A DNA stretch of 64,000 nt from the NCBI GenBank assembly GCA_002917075.1, contig NTMA01000041.1, positions 124,001-188,000 on the forward strand, given 5' to 3'. Shown here piece by piece: positions 22,758 to 33,689 of this stretch. A program made the translations under genes and the position numbers. Source of the stretch: Hawksworthiomyces lignivorus. Its lineage: Eukaryota; Ascomycota; Sordariomycetes; Ophiostomatales; Ophiostomataceae. Below the pieces are notes generated by a model. The model had not been told where the DNA came from. It was given only the letters and a program-made list of their open reading frames with translations, and made no database searches. The stretch's first letter is position 1. The number at the start of each line of letters is the position of its first letter.

Positions 22758-23705
22758 CTAGTTGGTCGGGGCAGTCGGGGGAGGGTCGAAATGAGGCACA
22801 CCGGTAGTCGCGGCGGCAGCGGCAGGAGCGGTGGGGCCACCGGCAGGTGGCGGAGGCACGGGCGCGGCGGCAGCACCAGCGGGACCGGCAGCCGAGGAGG
22901 CGTCGGGCCGGGGCTTCTCCTGGCCAAAGATCTTCTCGAGGCCGGCGGCCTTGTAGGCGCTGCCGCCGTGCTCCTGCTTCTTGATCTCGGCGAGGCGGCG
23001 GGCCTCCTGGTGGATGTCCTGGACCTGGCGCTGGCCCTGGGTGTAGAAGTCGACGACGCGGCGGCCGGTCGGGGTGTTGGAGGCCTTTTCAAAGTACGAG
23101 TTGAGGCCGGTGAGCAGGGTGTTGGCGCGGTGGCTGATGCCGTAGGACTGGTCGGCGGAGCGGGCGCGGTCGGTGGCGTGGTACTTGGCGTCTAGGCCCT
23201 GTAGCGTGTTGGCGAAGCGCGACGTCACGCCGTGCTTGTGGTCCAGCTCGATGGCCCGCTGCAGCGCGGCGTCGCCGATGACGTAGCCGTGCGCCAGGTA
23301 CTCGGCGAAGATGCGCGACCGCGGCTTCTGCTCCTGCGCGATCTCGTCCGTGCTGGCCTCGCCATGGCCCGCCGTCGGCTCGTCGGGCTGCGCCGCGCCC
23401 GTCACGGCGATGTGGTTGGGGCCGAGCTGGGTGTTGTTGAGCAGCAGCGCCGTCTTGGCCGCCGTGTCCTTCTCAAAGGTCACGGTGGCCGACTTGGTCG
23501 CGCCCTCGGACGTGACCTGGATGTTGGTGATCTTGCCGCTGGAGGTAACGCATTGTGTCAGCACCAGAGGAAATTCATCAAAGACGACGATATTAACTAA
23601 AATATAAAGAGCTACAACCTACCAGAAGCTGAAGAAGTCCTGGATCTCCTTGTCAGAGGTCGCGGCGGCGATGTTCTTGACGGTAACAGTGTTGGGGCTT
23701 GCCAT
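22758..23705 (-). CDS. vip1: Vip1-type RNA-recognition-motif protein
   Basis: Two exons, 23623-23705 and 22758-23538, give 287 residues. The N-terminal RRM covers about residues 5-78: VTVKNIAAATSDKEIQDFF, then FCGKITNIQV restored exactly across the splice, and SATVTFEKDTAAKTALLL. The rest is helical with FAEYLAHGYVIGDAALQRAI and a segment LLTGLNSYFEKASNTPTGRR, then a Pro/Ala-rich tail ending in PPTAPTN. This matches the fission-yeast Vip1/Pezizomycotina 'actin cytoskeleton protein VIP1' family. The molecular role is poorly defined; RNA binding is the only direct prediction. Confidence 0.88.
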
Positions 23706-25007
23706 CTTGAATGAAAGAGCAATAGACGTAGAGTTTGAAGAATGAAAAGATCTCAATTGGAGATGAATTTACAAGACAGAGTGGACAGAGAGCTCGCTGT
23801 GAAGTGAGACTTGTTGTGTTTGAAAGGAAGAAAAGGAAACACGAGATGCGATCTACGAGTACGATCTTAGGGTCTGGGAGACAAAAGGGTGGGATGTACT
23901 TCTTAACTACTAGCTGCTCAGCTTCGTGCCCAACATCTAGACACGGTAGGACGACGGCGTACGACTATGTTTTAGTTGAGACCTGCCGGGGGGGCCTCCT
24001 ACGACAGTGGTGTACAAATAACGCATTGAGATGGCTTAGGTCTAGATCTAGCTCCCTGGGAGGCTGGACAGCTACGTTAGGGACCTGCAAGTGTGCGTCG
24101 AGCCCGAGCAGGATTCTTTTCTCAACAAAAAGGCAACGTATTAACATCTTTATTAACCAGGCAGCTGCCTGCAAACTGGAGGTGGTGCACATTTTGTCTT
24201 GGAAGAGAATCAAGATACTGACCAGACCACACCACTCCAGACTGGTGAGAGACATGAAAAGCAGAGGCAAATGAGGGGCAGCAAAACGTCATCCTCCCTT
24301 CAGCTGTGTTTGCCCGCAGGAGGGGTGGACTTTGGGAGTGGGGCCGCTAGAGGAGTGGGCGGCGTCCAGCGGCGTTGAGCCTACGACGATCGCTGCGCTG
24401 ATGGAAGGTCGATCTAGCTGGGAGGAGGGAGTGGCTGTGCTGTGAAGGGGGAACCGTCTGCAAGGTGAATGCGTGCGATCGTAGCAGGGAGTCGAGGGAG
24501 TGCGTCATTGTCGACAAGGTATCTCGACATGTGAAAAAGCAAGGCAAGCTTTAGCGAGAGAGCTTTAGAAATAGGACCACACAGCTCAGCCGTGCTCGTA
24601 CGAGAACACACGGATTTTAGCCACCTATATTGCGACAGAAAAGAGAAGAAAGTTGATAGAACAAAGCATTTGCCTTCCCCCTCATTTTTTTAAAAGAAAA
24701 GAAAAGGTCATCTTCATCCATCCAGAAGCTTCACTTTTTCCTAGGACGCGTCTGCACACATCACGTTGACAGCTTGGTTCACATAGGCAACAATTTAGAG
24801 TTGGCTTGCTGGTGTAGCACAGCTTGACCACAAAGGCATCAATGCCAGCTGTAATCAAATGACGTCGTTTGAACTCTGTATTTGAATAAGCAAAGGCATT
24901 TTCACGGCCTTTCCTTGCCTCTTTTCGTATCTTGCCCATCGTACCAGACTCAAATCAATTTTCTTTTTACAGCTCTTTGTGACTAGAGCAAATCCCTCGC
25001 TATGACT
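23706..25007. other. Intergenic region upstream of vip1
   Basis: About 1.3 kb between two minus-strand genes. It contains a short palindromic TCTAGATCTA near 24052. A minus-strand open frame at 24682-24939 has basic N-terminal residues but no family resemblance or splice continuation, so it is not called. The region next to 23705 should be the vip1 promoter. Confidence 0.45.
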
Positions 25008-25291
25008 CTATTTCTTTGCATACTTCTCTTTCAGGATCTCTTCCAGCCGCCACTTGGGATTTGAAGGCAAATTCTGATAACGGCATTGTGTTAGCCATAG
25101 GGCAGACTGCCTACGCACAGCGTCACGAAGTCGGAACGTACCTCAAAGCCCCTGTTCCCCGAATCTCCTATCCTGTTATCTAAGGCTTGTGACTTGAAAG
25201 TAGACGTCCCTGCTCCTGACCCAGGGACATCGTGAAGCTGCCTTCCGCTTTGGCGCTCGGGAGGTGGCGACTGATGACCTTCAGGAGCCAT
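25008..25291 (-). CDS. Small conserved fungal hydrophilic protein (71 residues)
   Basis: Two exons, 25142-25291 and 25008-25073, separated by a 68-base intron with GTACGT donor and TTATCAG acceptor, encode 71 residues. The N-terminus MAPEGHQSPPPERQSGRQ, followed by DVPGSGAGTSTF, resembles small proteins widespread in Pezizomycotina. The C-terminus NLPSNPKWRLEEILKEKYAK ends in KK. No signal peptide or membrane segment. Function unknown. Phase-0 splicing producing a charged C-terminal helix makes a real gene likely. Confidence 0.7.
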
Positions 25292-26204
25292 TGTGGACTT
25301 GAATTGGCAGTTTAAAACAACGGGTCTTGCAGAGCGTGGTATTTGATGAATTACTAGAGCAGAGAACAGTGCTTTGTTGAATGAAGTAGATGAGAGCGAA
25401 AAGCGATCTCGAGTCTGTTCGCTACAGCCCCTCAGCTTTTATACATCTACGCAAAACGGGCACCGATCACAATCTTTGCCATCCGTACTAGTGTCAGGAA
25501 AATCCATGCCGTCATTGAATTTCATTGTTTCTGGTGCCCTCTCTTCAAGAATCTCGTTATACTAGTCTGTAGATCATCCTGTGAGCCGTCCATAGAGTTG
25601 TCCTTGGTGGTATCGTAGTTGACCCAAGGACAGTGCGCATACAGTATTTACACGCCATATCAGACCGCGTGTCTCGATATGAAGTCTGGCGCGGGGGAAA
25701 AGCAGCGACCCCACCCAGCCGCAAACAGCCCTGCGAGCACACCACTGATGACGGTCTAAGCCTAGGCACCAGGAGAACAGAAAGGCGCCCAGCGAATCAG
25801 CACAGCTGTTTGCGGACTAGGAACGTGGACAAACGGTATGCATAAATGTTCATTTTAATCAACAGAGGGGAGGTATAACATCGTGTGTGTGTGTGTTGTT
25901 TGTTGTTTTTTTCGCGTGCTGTTCTGTTTACGAAGGAGGAGCCTTGTCAGGCTGCATTTTGCTTCTCTTGTTTTTCTTTTCGAGCAGCCCACTAGAGCTG
26001 GCCACTCGTATGAGCTAACTCGTCTTCGTTTGCCGACTCGTCGTGTTCCATCTCGACCGTCGTTAAGAGCTCATTTATTTCACGCTGCTCTGGAAAGTCG
26101 GCTTACTGTCTCGTCCCTCTTGAACTCATTTCGCTCCTTTCCGCTTCACTTCTCCCGCCCTTCTATACAGCAACATCCACACCCTCTCCCCCCCCACGCC
26201 CGCT
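25292..26204. promoter_or_regulatory. Divergent promoter region
   Basis: 913 bases between the diverging start codons of the small protein gene and the coiled-coil protein gene. A GTGTGTGTGTG run lies near 25882, and the last 250 bases before 26204 are CT-rich, as is common near fungal transcription starts. No gene supported. Confidence 0.5.
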
Positions 26205-27622
26205 ATGCCGGACCTCAACTCTGTGCCGCCCTCACCACGGGTGCTGGCTACATCAAGACAGTCCTCTACTACATCCGTTTCTGGCATCGCTGCTTCTTCG
26301 AACAACATCACTTCGGCCGCCACTTCTGTCACCTCCGCTCCGTCCACCGTTACCCCCATGGCGCCTCCTCCCGTACCGCAGTCTCCCTCTTCTATTCACG
26401 TCTTCCCCTCTAACCAGATGGCTATCAACCAGGGCGGCACAGCGCTGTCCTCGTCTCTTCCCTCACCTTATTTCCCGCCGCCCATGCCTTTAGCCACCGG
26501 CATTCCCTCCATGCCTGGTGACGGCCCGGGGGTCGGCCCTGGTCCGGGTCCCCTCCGCCACCCGCGGCCGCTGACTGCTGCCGAGCTACATATGCAGCTC
26601 GAGAAGGAGCAGGAAGCAGTGGTATGCTCTTATATTGCTCACTGTGCTACGATTTCAGTTTAGGTGCTTTACTAACAGCTCTGCTACCCAAGGTAAATCG
26701 CCTCACGCGTGAGCTAACCCTTTTGCGTGCGCAAAATGCGTCGGTCGTATCGAACGCCTCTTCCACATCTGCCGGCGGCGGATCAGATGCTGCCTTTGCC
26801 GGTCCTTCGTCTCTGCCGTCTAGCGTGCCGGGCGAGCACTCGCTCTTCTCGGGGACCACGGGGTTCTCTATTCCCTCGTCTACAGGCCGCCATAACCGCA
26901 CCTACTCTAACACGAGCACGCGCAGCCAGACGGCTGCAGCCGGCAGCACGCCTTCTGTGGTCGGCATTACAGCGCCGGCACCCATCCGGCCTTCGGCGCC
27001 GGGGCTGAGCCGTCAGAACAGCACGCAGTCCCGCCGCAGCCGCGCCAACTCGCCGGGGCCGCAGTCGCTCCCGCACTCGTACACCCACTCGCACATGGCG
27101 GACGCGGCGTCGATGGCCAGCTACTTGCAGCAGCAGCAGCAGTCGCCCTACTATGCGCGGGGCGCCAGCATCTCGTCTGCGACGCCCTCGGCCAGCGACG
27201 CGTCGCCGGCCATCCTGCCGGGCACGGCCCGCTACGAGGAGACGGCGTTCTACCGCGCGGAGCTGGAGAACGTCAAGCGCGAGAACGAGGCGCTGAAGCG
27301 GCGGATCCGCGAGCTGGAGCGCGCGGCGGTGGCAGCGGCGACGACGACGACGACGGCAGTAGCGACGTCGGCGGCCTCGACAGCTCCTGCGGCCTCGGCG
27401 TCTTCCTCTGCCCAGCCGTCGCAAAACGCCGCCTCGCAGCAGCACCCCCAGCCGCAGCAGCACCACGCGCACCACGCGGCCCGCGAGCGTCGCGAGCGGC
27501 GGTCCAGCGACGTCAGCCGCGGCCGCAGCGAGAGCGTCAGCACCACCGCCAGCATGAGCGTGCTGATGTCGCCCGGGTCCCTCGCCGCCGCCTCGTCGTC
27601 GGCGTCCCTGACCGGCCTGGCA

Positions 27623-27658
<36 letters not shown>

Positions 27659-27922
27659 TCTTCGGCAGCATCGCCGACTGCGGCGGCAGCGGGCCCTTCC
27701 TCTGGGGCGGCGTCCACCCCCGCCGGTGGCGGCAGCGGCGTGGGTATCGCCGGCCGGCGCGAGACCGGGCGCGAGCGCGTGACCAGCATGCTCAGCGTGG
27801 CCGGCAGCGTGGCCGGCAGCGTCGGCGTCGGCGTGCCCGAGGACGAGGTCCGCGTCGGCGAGAGCGCCGCCAGCGCCGGCCTCCGAGAGAGCGGCGGCCA
27901 AGCAGCCGCCCCTGGGCAGTAG
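26205..27922 (+). CDS. Low-complexity protein with two coiled-coil segments, function unknown
   Basis: Two exons, 26205-26621 and 26693-27922, joined in phase 0, give 548 residues. The splice joins LEKEQEAV to VNRLTRELTLLRAQN and so creates a heptad-like coiled coil at about residues 130-155; the intron has an ACTAAC branch site and an AAG acceptor. A second coiled coil, FYRAELENVKRENEALKRR, lies at about residues 320-345. The remainder is Ser/Pro/Ala-rich with Gln, Ala and His runs and many RRSS/SRRSR-type sites suited to phosphorylation. Filamentous fungi carry similar unnamed proteins. A scaffold or regulatory role is only a guess; no catalytic or DNA-binding domain is seen. Confidence 0.72.
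27623..27658 (+). repeat. (GCG)12 trinucleotide repeat encoding poly-alanine
   Basis: Twelve consecutive GCG triplets in frame within the coiled-coil protein gene, giving an uninterrupted alanine run. Such arrays are prone to length variation between strains. Confidence 0.92.
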
Positions 27923-28577
27923 GTGCAGCATTATGCTCCTTTCCCTTTATTTTTGGCGACTTGCTCTATCTGTTTCGGTTTTGCCTTGTACAGGCTAGAA
28001 AGGCCAAGAGAGAAAATGCCCTCTTTTTCAGCTAGGATCATGATTTGTTATTTTCGTGGTTTATCTAACCCAGGAGTTCAGTATGTCGTAAGCGAAGATT
28101 AGGCTATGCCCCGTTATCTGCGGTTACTGTCACATTTCAAAACAGCCCCCTGGAGGAATGGGCTCTTTAGCATCCCATACGAATGATTCACTGAAATATT
28201 ACGACAACAGCGATATGCAGTTTTACAGTTTTATAGTTTGACGTAGCCTCGAGGCTCTACTCTTATTTTAACTTCCCTGTTCGTTACGTTCGTTTCACAA
28301 TCTCGAGTGCAAGTCTAGAGAAATTATTTCTGGCATGGGTATTTTTATTATTATTTCATGTTTCGTGTCCTTAAGTAGAATCCTATCCCGTGTAACCCGT
28401 GGAAACAAGCTGATCGCTTCCGGCTCTCGAATGCTGCGCAAGTTCTTTGCCTTGCACCGCCCAATAACTCCATTCTGAAAAAGATACAATCGTGCCCCAT
28501 CCGTGAATGACGAAAAGAAAATGAATAAATAAACAAGCCTCGCTCTGTGGCAGAGTTGGGCGCCTTCGTCTTCCCAT
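27923..28577. other. Convergent spacer
   Basis: 655 AT-rich bases between converging stop codons; no coding or structured element recognised. Confidence 0.5.
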
Positions 28578-28906
28578 TTACTTGCGCGTGGTGAAGTCAA
28601 TCTCGTTGCCCGAGTTGTCCGCGGAGCCGCCAGACTCGCAGGTGCAAGCGCCGGCTGGCCGCTGGCCGCAGGCGCAGCGGTCGCCGTCGGTGCTGTTCTC
28701 GACGGCCTGGCGCTCGCAGTCGCACTGGAGCGCGGACTGCTTGCCGCAGGAGCAGGTGGCCTTCTGGGCTGGAGAGGCGAAAAGTGTTAGAAACAGAGAA
28801 AAATCCTCAAAAGAGTAGAGAGGAAAAGAAGCTGAGCCGAGGAGGATCAACACGTACCACAGATGCACTCAGCACCGCCCTTGCCGCAGCACGTAGAAGA
28901 AACCAT
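28578..28906 (-). CDS. Cysteine-rich metallothionein-like protein (DUF7871-type)
   Basis: Two exons, 28858-28906 and 28578-28768, give 79 residues. The start MVSSTCCGKGGAECIC is followed by ATCSCGKQSALQCDCERQAV, GDRCACGQRP and ACTCE, i.e. a series of CxC and CC pairs like those of fungal Cys-rich cytosolic proteins. There is no signal peptide. Metal binding (copper or zinc) is inferred from the cysteine pattern, not shown. Compared with relatives that carry several CxC modules, this copy is short, with a polar tail DNSGNEIDFTTRK. A TATA-like CATAAATAG (minus strand, 29128-29136) lies about 220 bases upstream, and CCAAT boxes lie further upstream, suggesting strong regulated expression. Confidence 0.82.
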
Positions 28907-29601
28907 TTTGATGGGATGTGGTGGTTTTGTTTGGTGTAATAAAAGGTGGGGAGTGACGAAAGCGCTGAAGAACTTCCTTTTTGGGAATTATGAGAAGAGG
29001 CTGATAGTTGAGAGGGAGAAGCGTTCGTAGAGAGGCTGGAAGAGAGAGAAGTATTTGAATTGACTTGTTTTGGTGATTCTGAGAAGGAAATGGAAAAGAA
29101 AGAAAGACAAGGAGGAGATCGGCGTCTCTATTTATGCTTCCCAACAATGCTAAGGGGCAAATATGACACTTTAAGCATTAAGGCACCAACAGAGAGCTTT
29201 GTCAAAACGGATCATATGAGAGCCACAGAGACAGGACGATTTCCCCATACAAAACAGCCCATAATTCAACCTCCTTGGCATTGAAAGCCTTCCGAAAGTG
29301 GTCATCAGAAATGCTGTGATTGGCTGAAGATCCAATCCCGAAATCCGCCGTCGTCAATAGAAGAGTGCTGGATCATGAAGCGATGGATAAGATTAGCAGC
29401 CAGCCAATCAGAGCACAAGCAATTCTTCAATGGTCATCATCGTCGATTAGTAGCCATTTCTAAGCCAATAAGCAGCGTTGTCATTCTGGAGATTCGCAGA
29501 AACTTCTAATTTGCCTCGCCACTAGTAAAGAATCGATTTGAAAAAAAAGTCATCGTTTTCTCTTTTTGCTCATACGAGGGTCATTTCCTCTTTCTTTCGC
29601 A
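28907..29601 (-). promoter_or_regulatory. Upstream region of the Cys-rich protein gene with CCAAT boxes
   Basis: 695 bases between the Cys-rich gene start and the stop of the next minus-strand gene. CCAAT occurs at 29319-29323 (minus strand) and at 29333-29337, 29404-29408 and 29465-29469 (plus strand). Three of the four (all but 29333) are in the extended RCCAAT(C/A)A context preferred by the fungal CCAAT-binding complex. A TATA-like element is at 29128-29136. Confidence 0.6.
29128..29136 (-). promoter_or_regulatory. TATA-like element of the Cys-rich protein gene
   Basis: Minus-strand CATAAATAG, 220-230 bases upstream of the Cys-rich protein start codon. Position and sequence fit a core promoter; no transcript start is known. 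Confidence 0.45.
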
Positions 29602-31287
29602 CTAGCGCCATCTCGTTGTTTGCTGCCTCCGCTCAGCTGCTTGCTGCGCCGCTTCCTCTTCCACTTCGCGCTTCGCCTGCACAAATGCCCGCTGGCTGGA
29701 CCAGAGCGCGGCGCCGTGGAAGAGCAGCTCCCGGCTCTCTAGCCCGCCGGCCTCCGCGCTATACTGGACGATCTGCGGGAACAGGGGCACGATGACCTCA
29801 CGGGGCAGTGCGGACCTTCGCTGGCGTGCCGTTGGCGGCGCGCCTGCGCCCGCGTCTGTCACCCAGGGCCCGTAGGCTGCCACGTATGCGTCCTCGCGGA
29901 AGATCCAGAACCCGGCGCGGGACTCGAGCTCGGCGCGCAGCCGCCGGCCGGGCTTTCGCTGGACCGGCAGCCAGAGGCCGATGCCGCGAAAGAACAGGCC
30001 GCGGAGCGCGTCTGCGAACCGCGCGGCAGCTGCGCGCGCCGCTGCCGAGGGGGCTGGCGACGGCGACGGCGATGGCAATGGCGTTCCTAGGTGCCGGCGG
30101 TATGGGGACGCAGGCGGCGCGGAGAAGGCGCCGGCGGCCGTGGCGGCCGTGGCGGCCGTGGCGGCCGTGGCGGCGGACTCGAAGCTCAGAGGGCCGCCGA
30201 GACCCGCCAACACGTCCTGCACCGCCGCCTCCACGATGGTGGCGTAGAACCGCTCGCCGTAGAAGCCTTGGCCGCCGGAGGTCCCGCGCGCGGCGTCCTC
30301 GGCGGCAGCGCCCAGCAGCTGGCCTCGCACGACGTCCCCGCGGCTGACAGTGCCGCCGCTCCTCCCAGCGACGCCTGGCCCGCGCCAGAGCGCCGGGTAG
30401 TCGTCGCGCCGCTCCAGGTAGTCCAGCGTGTGCGCGAAGGCGTCGCGCAGCACCCGCGTGGGTACCTCCCGCCGCCTCTCGGAGTGGGCGTGGCGCGGAT
30501 TTGACGGCGACGGCAACGGCGACGGCGGCAGATACACGTCTACAAAGATGTAGTCGACGAGGACTTCGGCGACGAGGGCCTCGGCCGCTGCGCAGCGCAT
30601 GAGCCGGGCGCTCGAAGTGGATGTCGTCGGCTGGGGGAGGTGTCTGCTGCCGGCCTGTACTCTTAGCCAAGCATGAAAACAGAGGAGAGACGAGGGCTCA
30701 GCAGCACTGCAAAAAGCCCAGCTGGAACGATGCCAGTGCGCGGTTCTCGGCTTACCGTAAAATAGCATAAGTCTCGGCAGTGGGTCATGACAACGTCATG
30801 GCATTGGCCTGCGAAAGCTGTAATCGATGCCCTCCTGCGTCCGTCCCATGTTAGAAGATCCGCACACGATACTCTGTAAATTCGGAAAGTCAAAACCGTG
30901 TAGGAGCCATTGAAAAAGATTCTCTGCGTACAAGCTGTTCAAGTCAAACAAAGGCTGCCGCTGACGGTCGCTTGTCGACGGATCCTGTGGTTCTCGGTGT
31001 TGTCGATGCTGTCGCTGCGTCACTTCTTCTTCCTGTCGTATGTCGTCCCAGATGCTCCGGTGTCGCCTCTCACTGGCCGGTCTGTGTGCCCACTCATGCT
31101 CCCGAATCCGGTTTTCCAAGGAGCGAATCTGTGCAGCCTGGACATCGATTTCACTCTGGATGTGTTGCACGAGCGACGCCCGGGCGTCTCGGATGCGGGA
31201 GCGGGTCAATTCGTGCTCAAATGTCGCCATCTCCAAGTTTCGCCGTGCCAGTCGGCGTCGGTAGTCTCGGTGGTGCGTGTCTCCCAT
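29602..31287 (-). CDS. Uncharacterised fungal protein with N-terminal coiled coil
   Basis: Proposed exons 30932-31287, 30756-30873 and 29602-30654 join in phase to 508 residues. The N-terminal part (about residues 1-80) is Arg/Glu-rich and helical (YRRRLARRNLEMATFEHEL, IQSEIDVQAAQIRSLENR). The C-terminal exon has a coherent frame with hydrophobic blocks LVAEVLVDYIFVDVYLPP, GERFYATIVEAAVQDVLAGL and FADALRGLFFRGIGLWLPV, interrupted by an Ala/Thr repeat and a Pro/Ser linker. I recognise no named family. The two introns were chosen because the first exon frame meets a stop near 30793 and the splice signals (GTACGC...TTACAG, GTAAGC...TACAG) restore a continuous frame. Alternative: two separate genes, one ending at 30796. 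The exon structure is the least certain in the left half. Confidence 0.5.
30134..30169. repeat. Four tandem copies of a 9-bp unit GCGGCCGTG
   Basis: Perfect minisatellite within the uncharacterised minus-strand gene; read in the coding frame it encodes repeating Ala-Thr-Ala. Confidence 0.92.
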
Positions 31288-32114
31288 CGTTTTCTTTCCT
31301 AGTAACTGTTTCTTAGCAAAGTAAATCTCATACTATGAGACTGCAGAATAATGATCAGAAAGAGCTGTTCATCTTCATATCTTGCCTGGCTCAGATACGA
31401 ATATTTGAATAGATGGATATCAAAAGGGACTGAAATAAGGCCGGATTTCAAGAAAATTTCAATGCGAATGCTTTCCTTGATCTAACATGACATATACATA
31501 ACAGGCAGCCTGTTCTTTGGCATTATATTTCTACTTCTTTTAAACTCTCTGCAAACTATAGAGGAAGCGTAGAAGAGATATAACAACGTAGATGCTGTCC
31601 CCCCCCCCCCCAAAAAAAAAGGTTTACATAGGACAATTCACTAATCACTACATCGCCTTAAGCACTCAAAAACGAATGACAAAATTACGGTCAGTCACAG
31701 AGTTCCTGGAAAAATTATGCATCCCAAGCTGTGGGCTTAGAAGTCCTGTTTGTGCTACAGTAACATAAACAACGTGGGTGAATAGAAATTGTGATGCCAT
31801 CCCTTTCGTAGCAACGGTGACAAGGTGTTTATTTGCCCTAATGCCGTCTTTTCGTGGGACGAAGCTGCCTTACGGCCACGATCCAGTAGCAAGTGCGTAC
31901 AATTACACCTCAATACGGGAACACCGTTCCTGTCTAAGCCCCCGTTGCATTCTCGCACTGCTTTATTTTTATTCCCTTTTCTCATTTTTTCTTCAAATGC
32001 TATGTCACTGCTCACCCCCACGGTGACACAACAGGTAATATTGCTCTGCAAGGCGTGAAGTGGTACCAGGGACAATAGACCATGCTGTTTCCTTCTGCGT
32101 CAGCTTGCTACGTT
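31288..32114. other. Intergenic region upstream of the coiled-coil gene
   Basis: 827 AT-rich bases between two minus-strand genes. It contains a run of 13 C directly followed by 9 A at 31599-31620. No gene supported. Confidence 0.5.
31599..31620. repeat. C13-A9 double homopolymer
   Basis: Thirteen C followed directly by nine A in intergenic sequence; a likely slippage site. Confidence 0.85.
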
Positions 32115-33689
32115 TCATTTGGTCCCTTTAGTGTATAGATAAATTTCTACCACTTCGGCTGCCCCGTCCAAGACAGGAAGCGGAACCGTGCGGCTCGCTT
32201 GCACGATCCAGTCGTGCTCGGCCATGAGCGCAAACAGAGCTTCTTCGGAAGCATGGCGCGGCTTTCGAGCCAGAAGGACCCTTGGGTTGATTCTTTTCTT
32301 CGCTGTAGTTTCCGGTTCTTCAGCTGCCGCCGCAGCAGCATGAAGGGCAGACAAAGTCTCGATCAGCGCCGGCAGCATGTCCACGTTATAAGTGCAGTCG
32401 CTCAGGACGACTAGGTCCCAGGGATTCCCGGCGCGCACCCCGGGGCCGAAAATGCCCCGCCGGCCGTCTTCCCAGTCGAGGTTCTCATAGTCTAGGCGGA
32501 CAGGACGGGCCGTGTCAGGATCCGGCTCCCGCTTGCCTGCGTCATTGGCTTCGTCGTCGCTGTTATCGTCGTCTGTTGATGGCGGCTTAGTTGGAAGTAC
32601 CAACTGATCAGCTCGGGCAATATTGGCCGACGCTCTCTCTTCTGCTTCTTGAAGATCCGTCATGAGAACGGTGATGTGGTCGTCGGTTTTCTGGTCGTCT
32701 CTTGCGGCTCCTTCCAGAACCTGTCGAACGATCGTCGCCAAGCCAATGCCAAGAATGCCCACACCGCTGCCCAGCTCCAGCACACGCAGACGGCGACCCC
32801 CATTGCCTCTCACCTTCGTAACGAGCAAGTCCCTCAGTGCGTCGCTGAAGGTACTGTCCCGCGGCCGCTTCTTGCTCCGTCCCAGGCACGTGTCTGCCAG
32901 GGCCGCCACCGTGACAAGGCCTGCATCCCACACGTGGCGTGCGATGCTCTCGCCAATCTCCTCTTCTACTTCGACAAAGACCGAAGAGAAGACATCTCTG
33001 CTGTTGATCATGTTGTTGTCATAGCTGATAGAGAGTCTGCGCAGAGCGGCATGTGGAAACTCATGGCCGGCAGCCGCAGAAGGAACGTCTACCCAAAGTG
33101 GCATGATGAGTCCTTTGCTGCTACTGCTGCTGCCGATAAGTTGTTGTGCACGCACAGCAGAGAGGGTCTTGTCACTTGCACAGATGCAGATCCTTTTTTG
33201 AGTAGTGTTTTGATCAGAGAGAAGGTAAGCGGCAGCTTCTTTGGGCACAGAGGCATTGAGCTTCAGGACACGCATGCCAGTGAGCCACGAGATGTCTGCC
33301 GTAGCTGATTTATTTTGTTTGGGTTTTGTCGCAGCGGTTGCAGCTGTTACGGGGAGCTCAAAGATCTGCAGCTTTGCAGGCTGCCTACCTAGGGCCCTTC
33401 CGTCTGGTTTAATGTTGTGCTTCGGCTGATCATCGCCATTTCGATCTAATCTGGAAGAGTCATCAACAAAGGCACTCGAGCTTGGCGGCTCCTGAGAAGC
33501 ACCAGCCTCGCCGTTTCCACCCCCATCTTCGATGGACTCGACTTCGAGCACTACGGATATGCTGACTGGTTTCTCTGGGCAGAGGAAAGACTCGCCCAGA
33601 TCGGTTGTGATGGTCAAAACAAGGCTCAAAGAAGCACCTAAGCGTGATTGGGAGAGAGTCGGCGGCCGTAGAAGGCGGATGTAATGCAT
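32115..33689 (-). CDS. METTL21/EFM-type protein-lysine methyltransferase
   Basis: Single exon, 524 residues. The C-terminal half carries a class I SAM-dependent fold: motif I VLELGSGVGILGIGLA at about residues 303-318, an acidic strand end VLMTDLQEAEERA, and the catalytic-region motif LVVLSDCTYNVDMLP at about 427-440. These DxxY and ELGSG features define the Methyltransf_16 family, whose members methylate lysines of elongation factors, chaperones and other proteins. The N-terminal ~200 residues are fungus-specific and partly low complexity. The target protein cannot be deduced from sequence. An acidic insert (TDDDNSDDEANDAGKREPD) interrupts the fold between motif I and the DxxY motif. Divergent from the bZIP gene. 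Confidence 0.88.
   Translation of the reverse strand: MHYIRLLRPPTLSQSRLGASLSLVLTITTDLGESFLCPEKPVSISVVLEVESIEDGGGNGEAGASQEPPSSSAFVDDSSRLDRNGDDQPKHNIKPDGRALGRQPAKLQIFELPVTAATAATKPKQNKSATADISWLTGMRVLKLNASVPKEAAAYLLSDQNTTQKRICICASDKTLSAVRAQQLIGSSSSSKGLIMPLWVDVPSAAAGHEFPHAALRRLSISYDNNMINSRDVFSSVFVEVEEEIGESIARHVWDAGLVTVAALADTCLGRSKKRPRDSTFSDALRDLLVTKVRGNGGRRLRVLELGSGVGILGIGLATIVRQVLEGAARDDQKTDDHITVLMTDLQEAEERASANIARADQLVLPTKPPSTDDDNSDDEANDAGKREPDPDTARPVRLDYENLDWEDGRRGIFGPGVRAGNPWDLVVLSDCTYNVDMLPALIETLSALHAAAAAAEEPETTAKKRINPRVLLARKPRHASEEALFALMAEHDWIVQASRTVPLPVLDGAAEVVEIYLYTKGTK

Noticed and set aside
26783..27931. 382-codon minus-strand frame opposite the coiled-coil gene
   Set aside because: Arg/Gly-rich artefact of the GCG and CAG-type codons on the coding strand.
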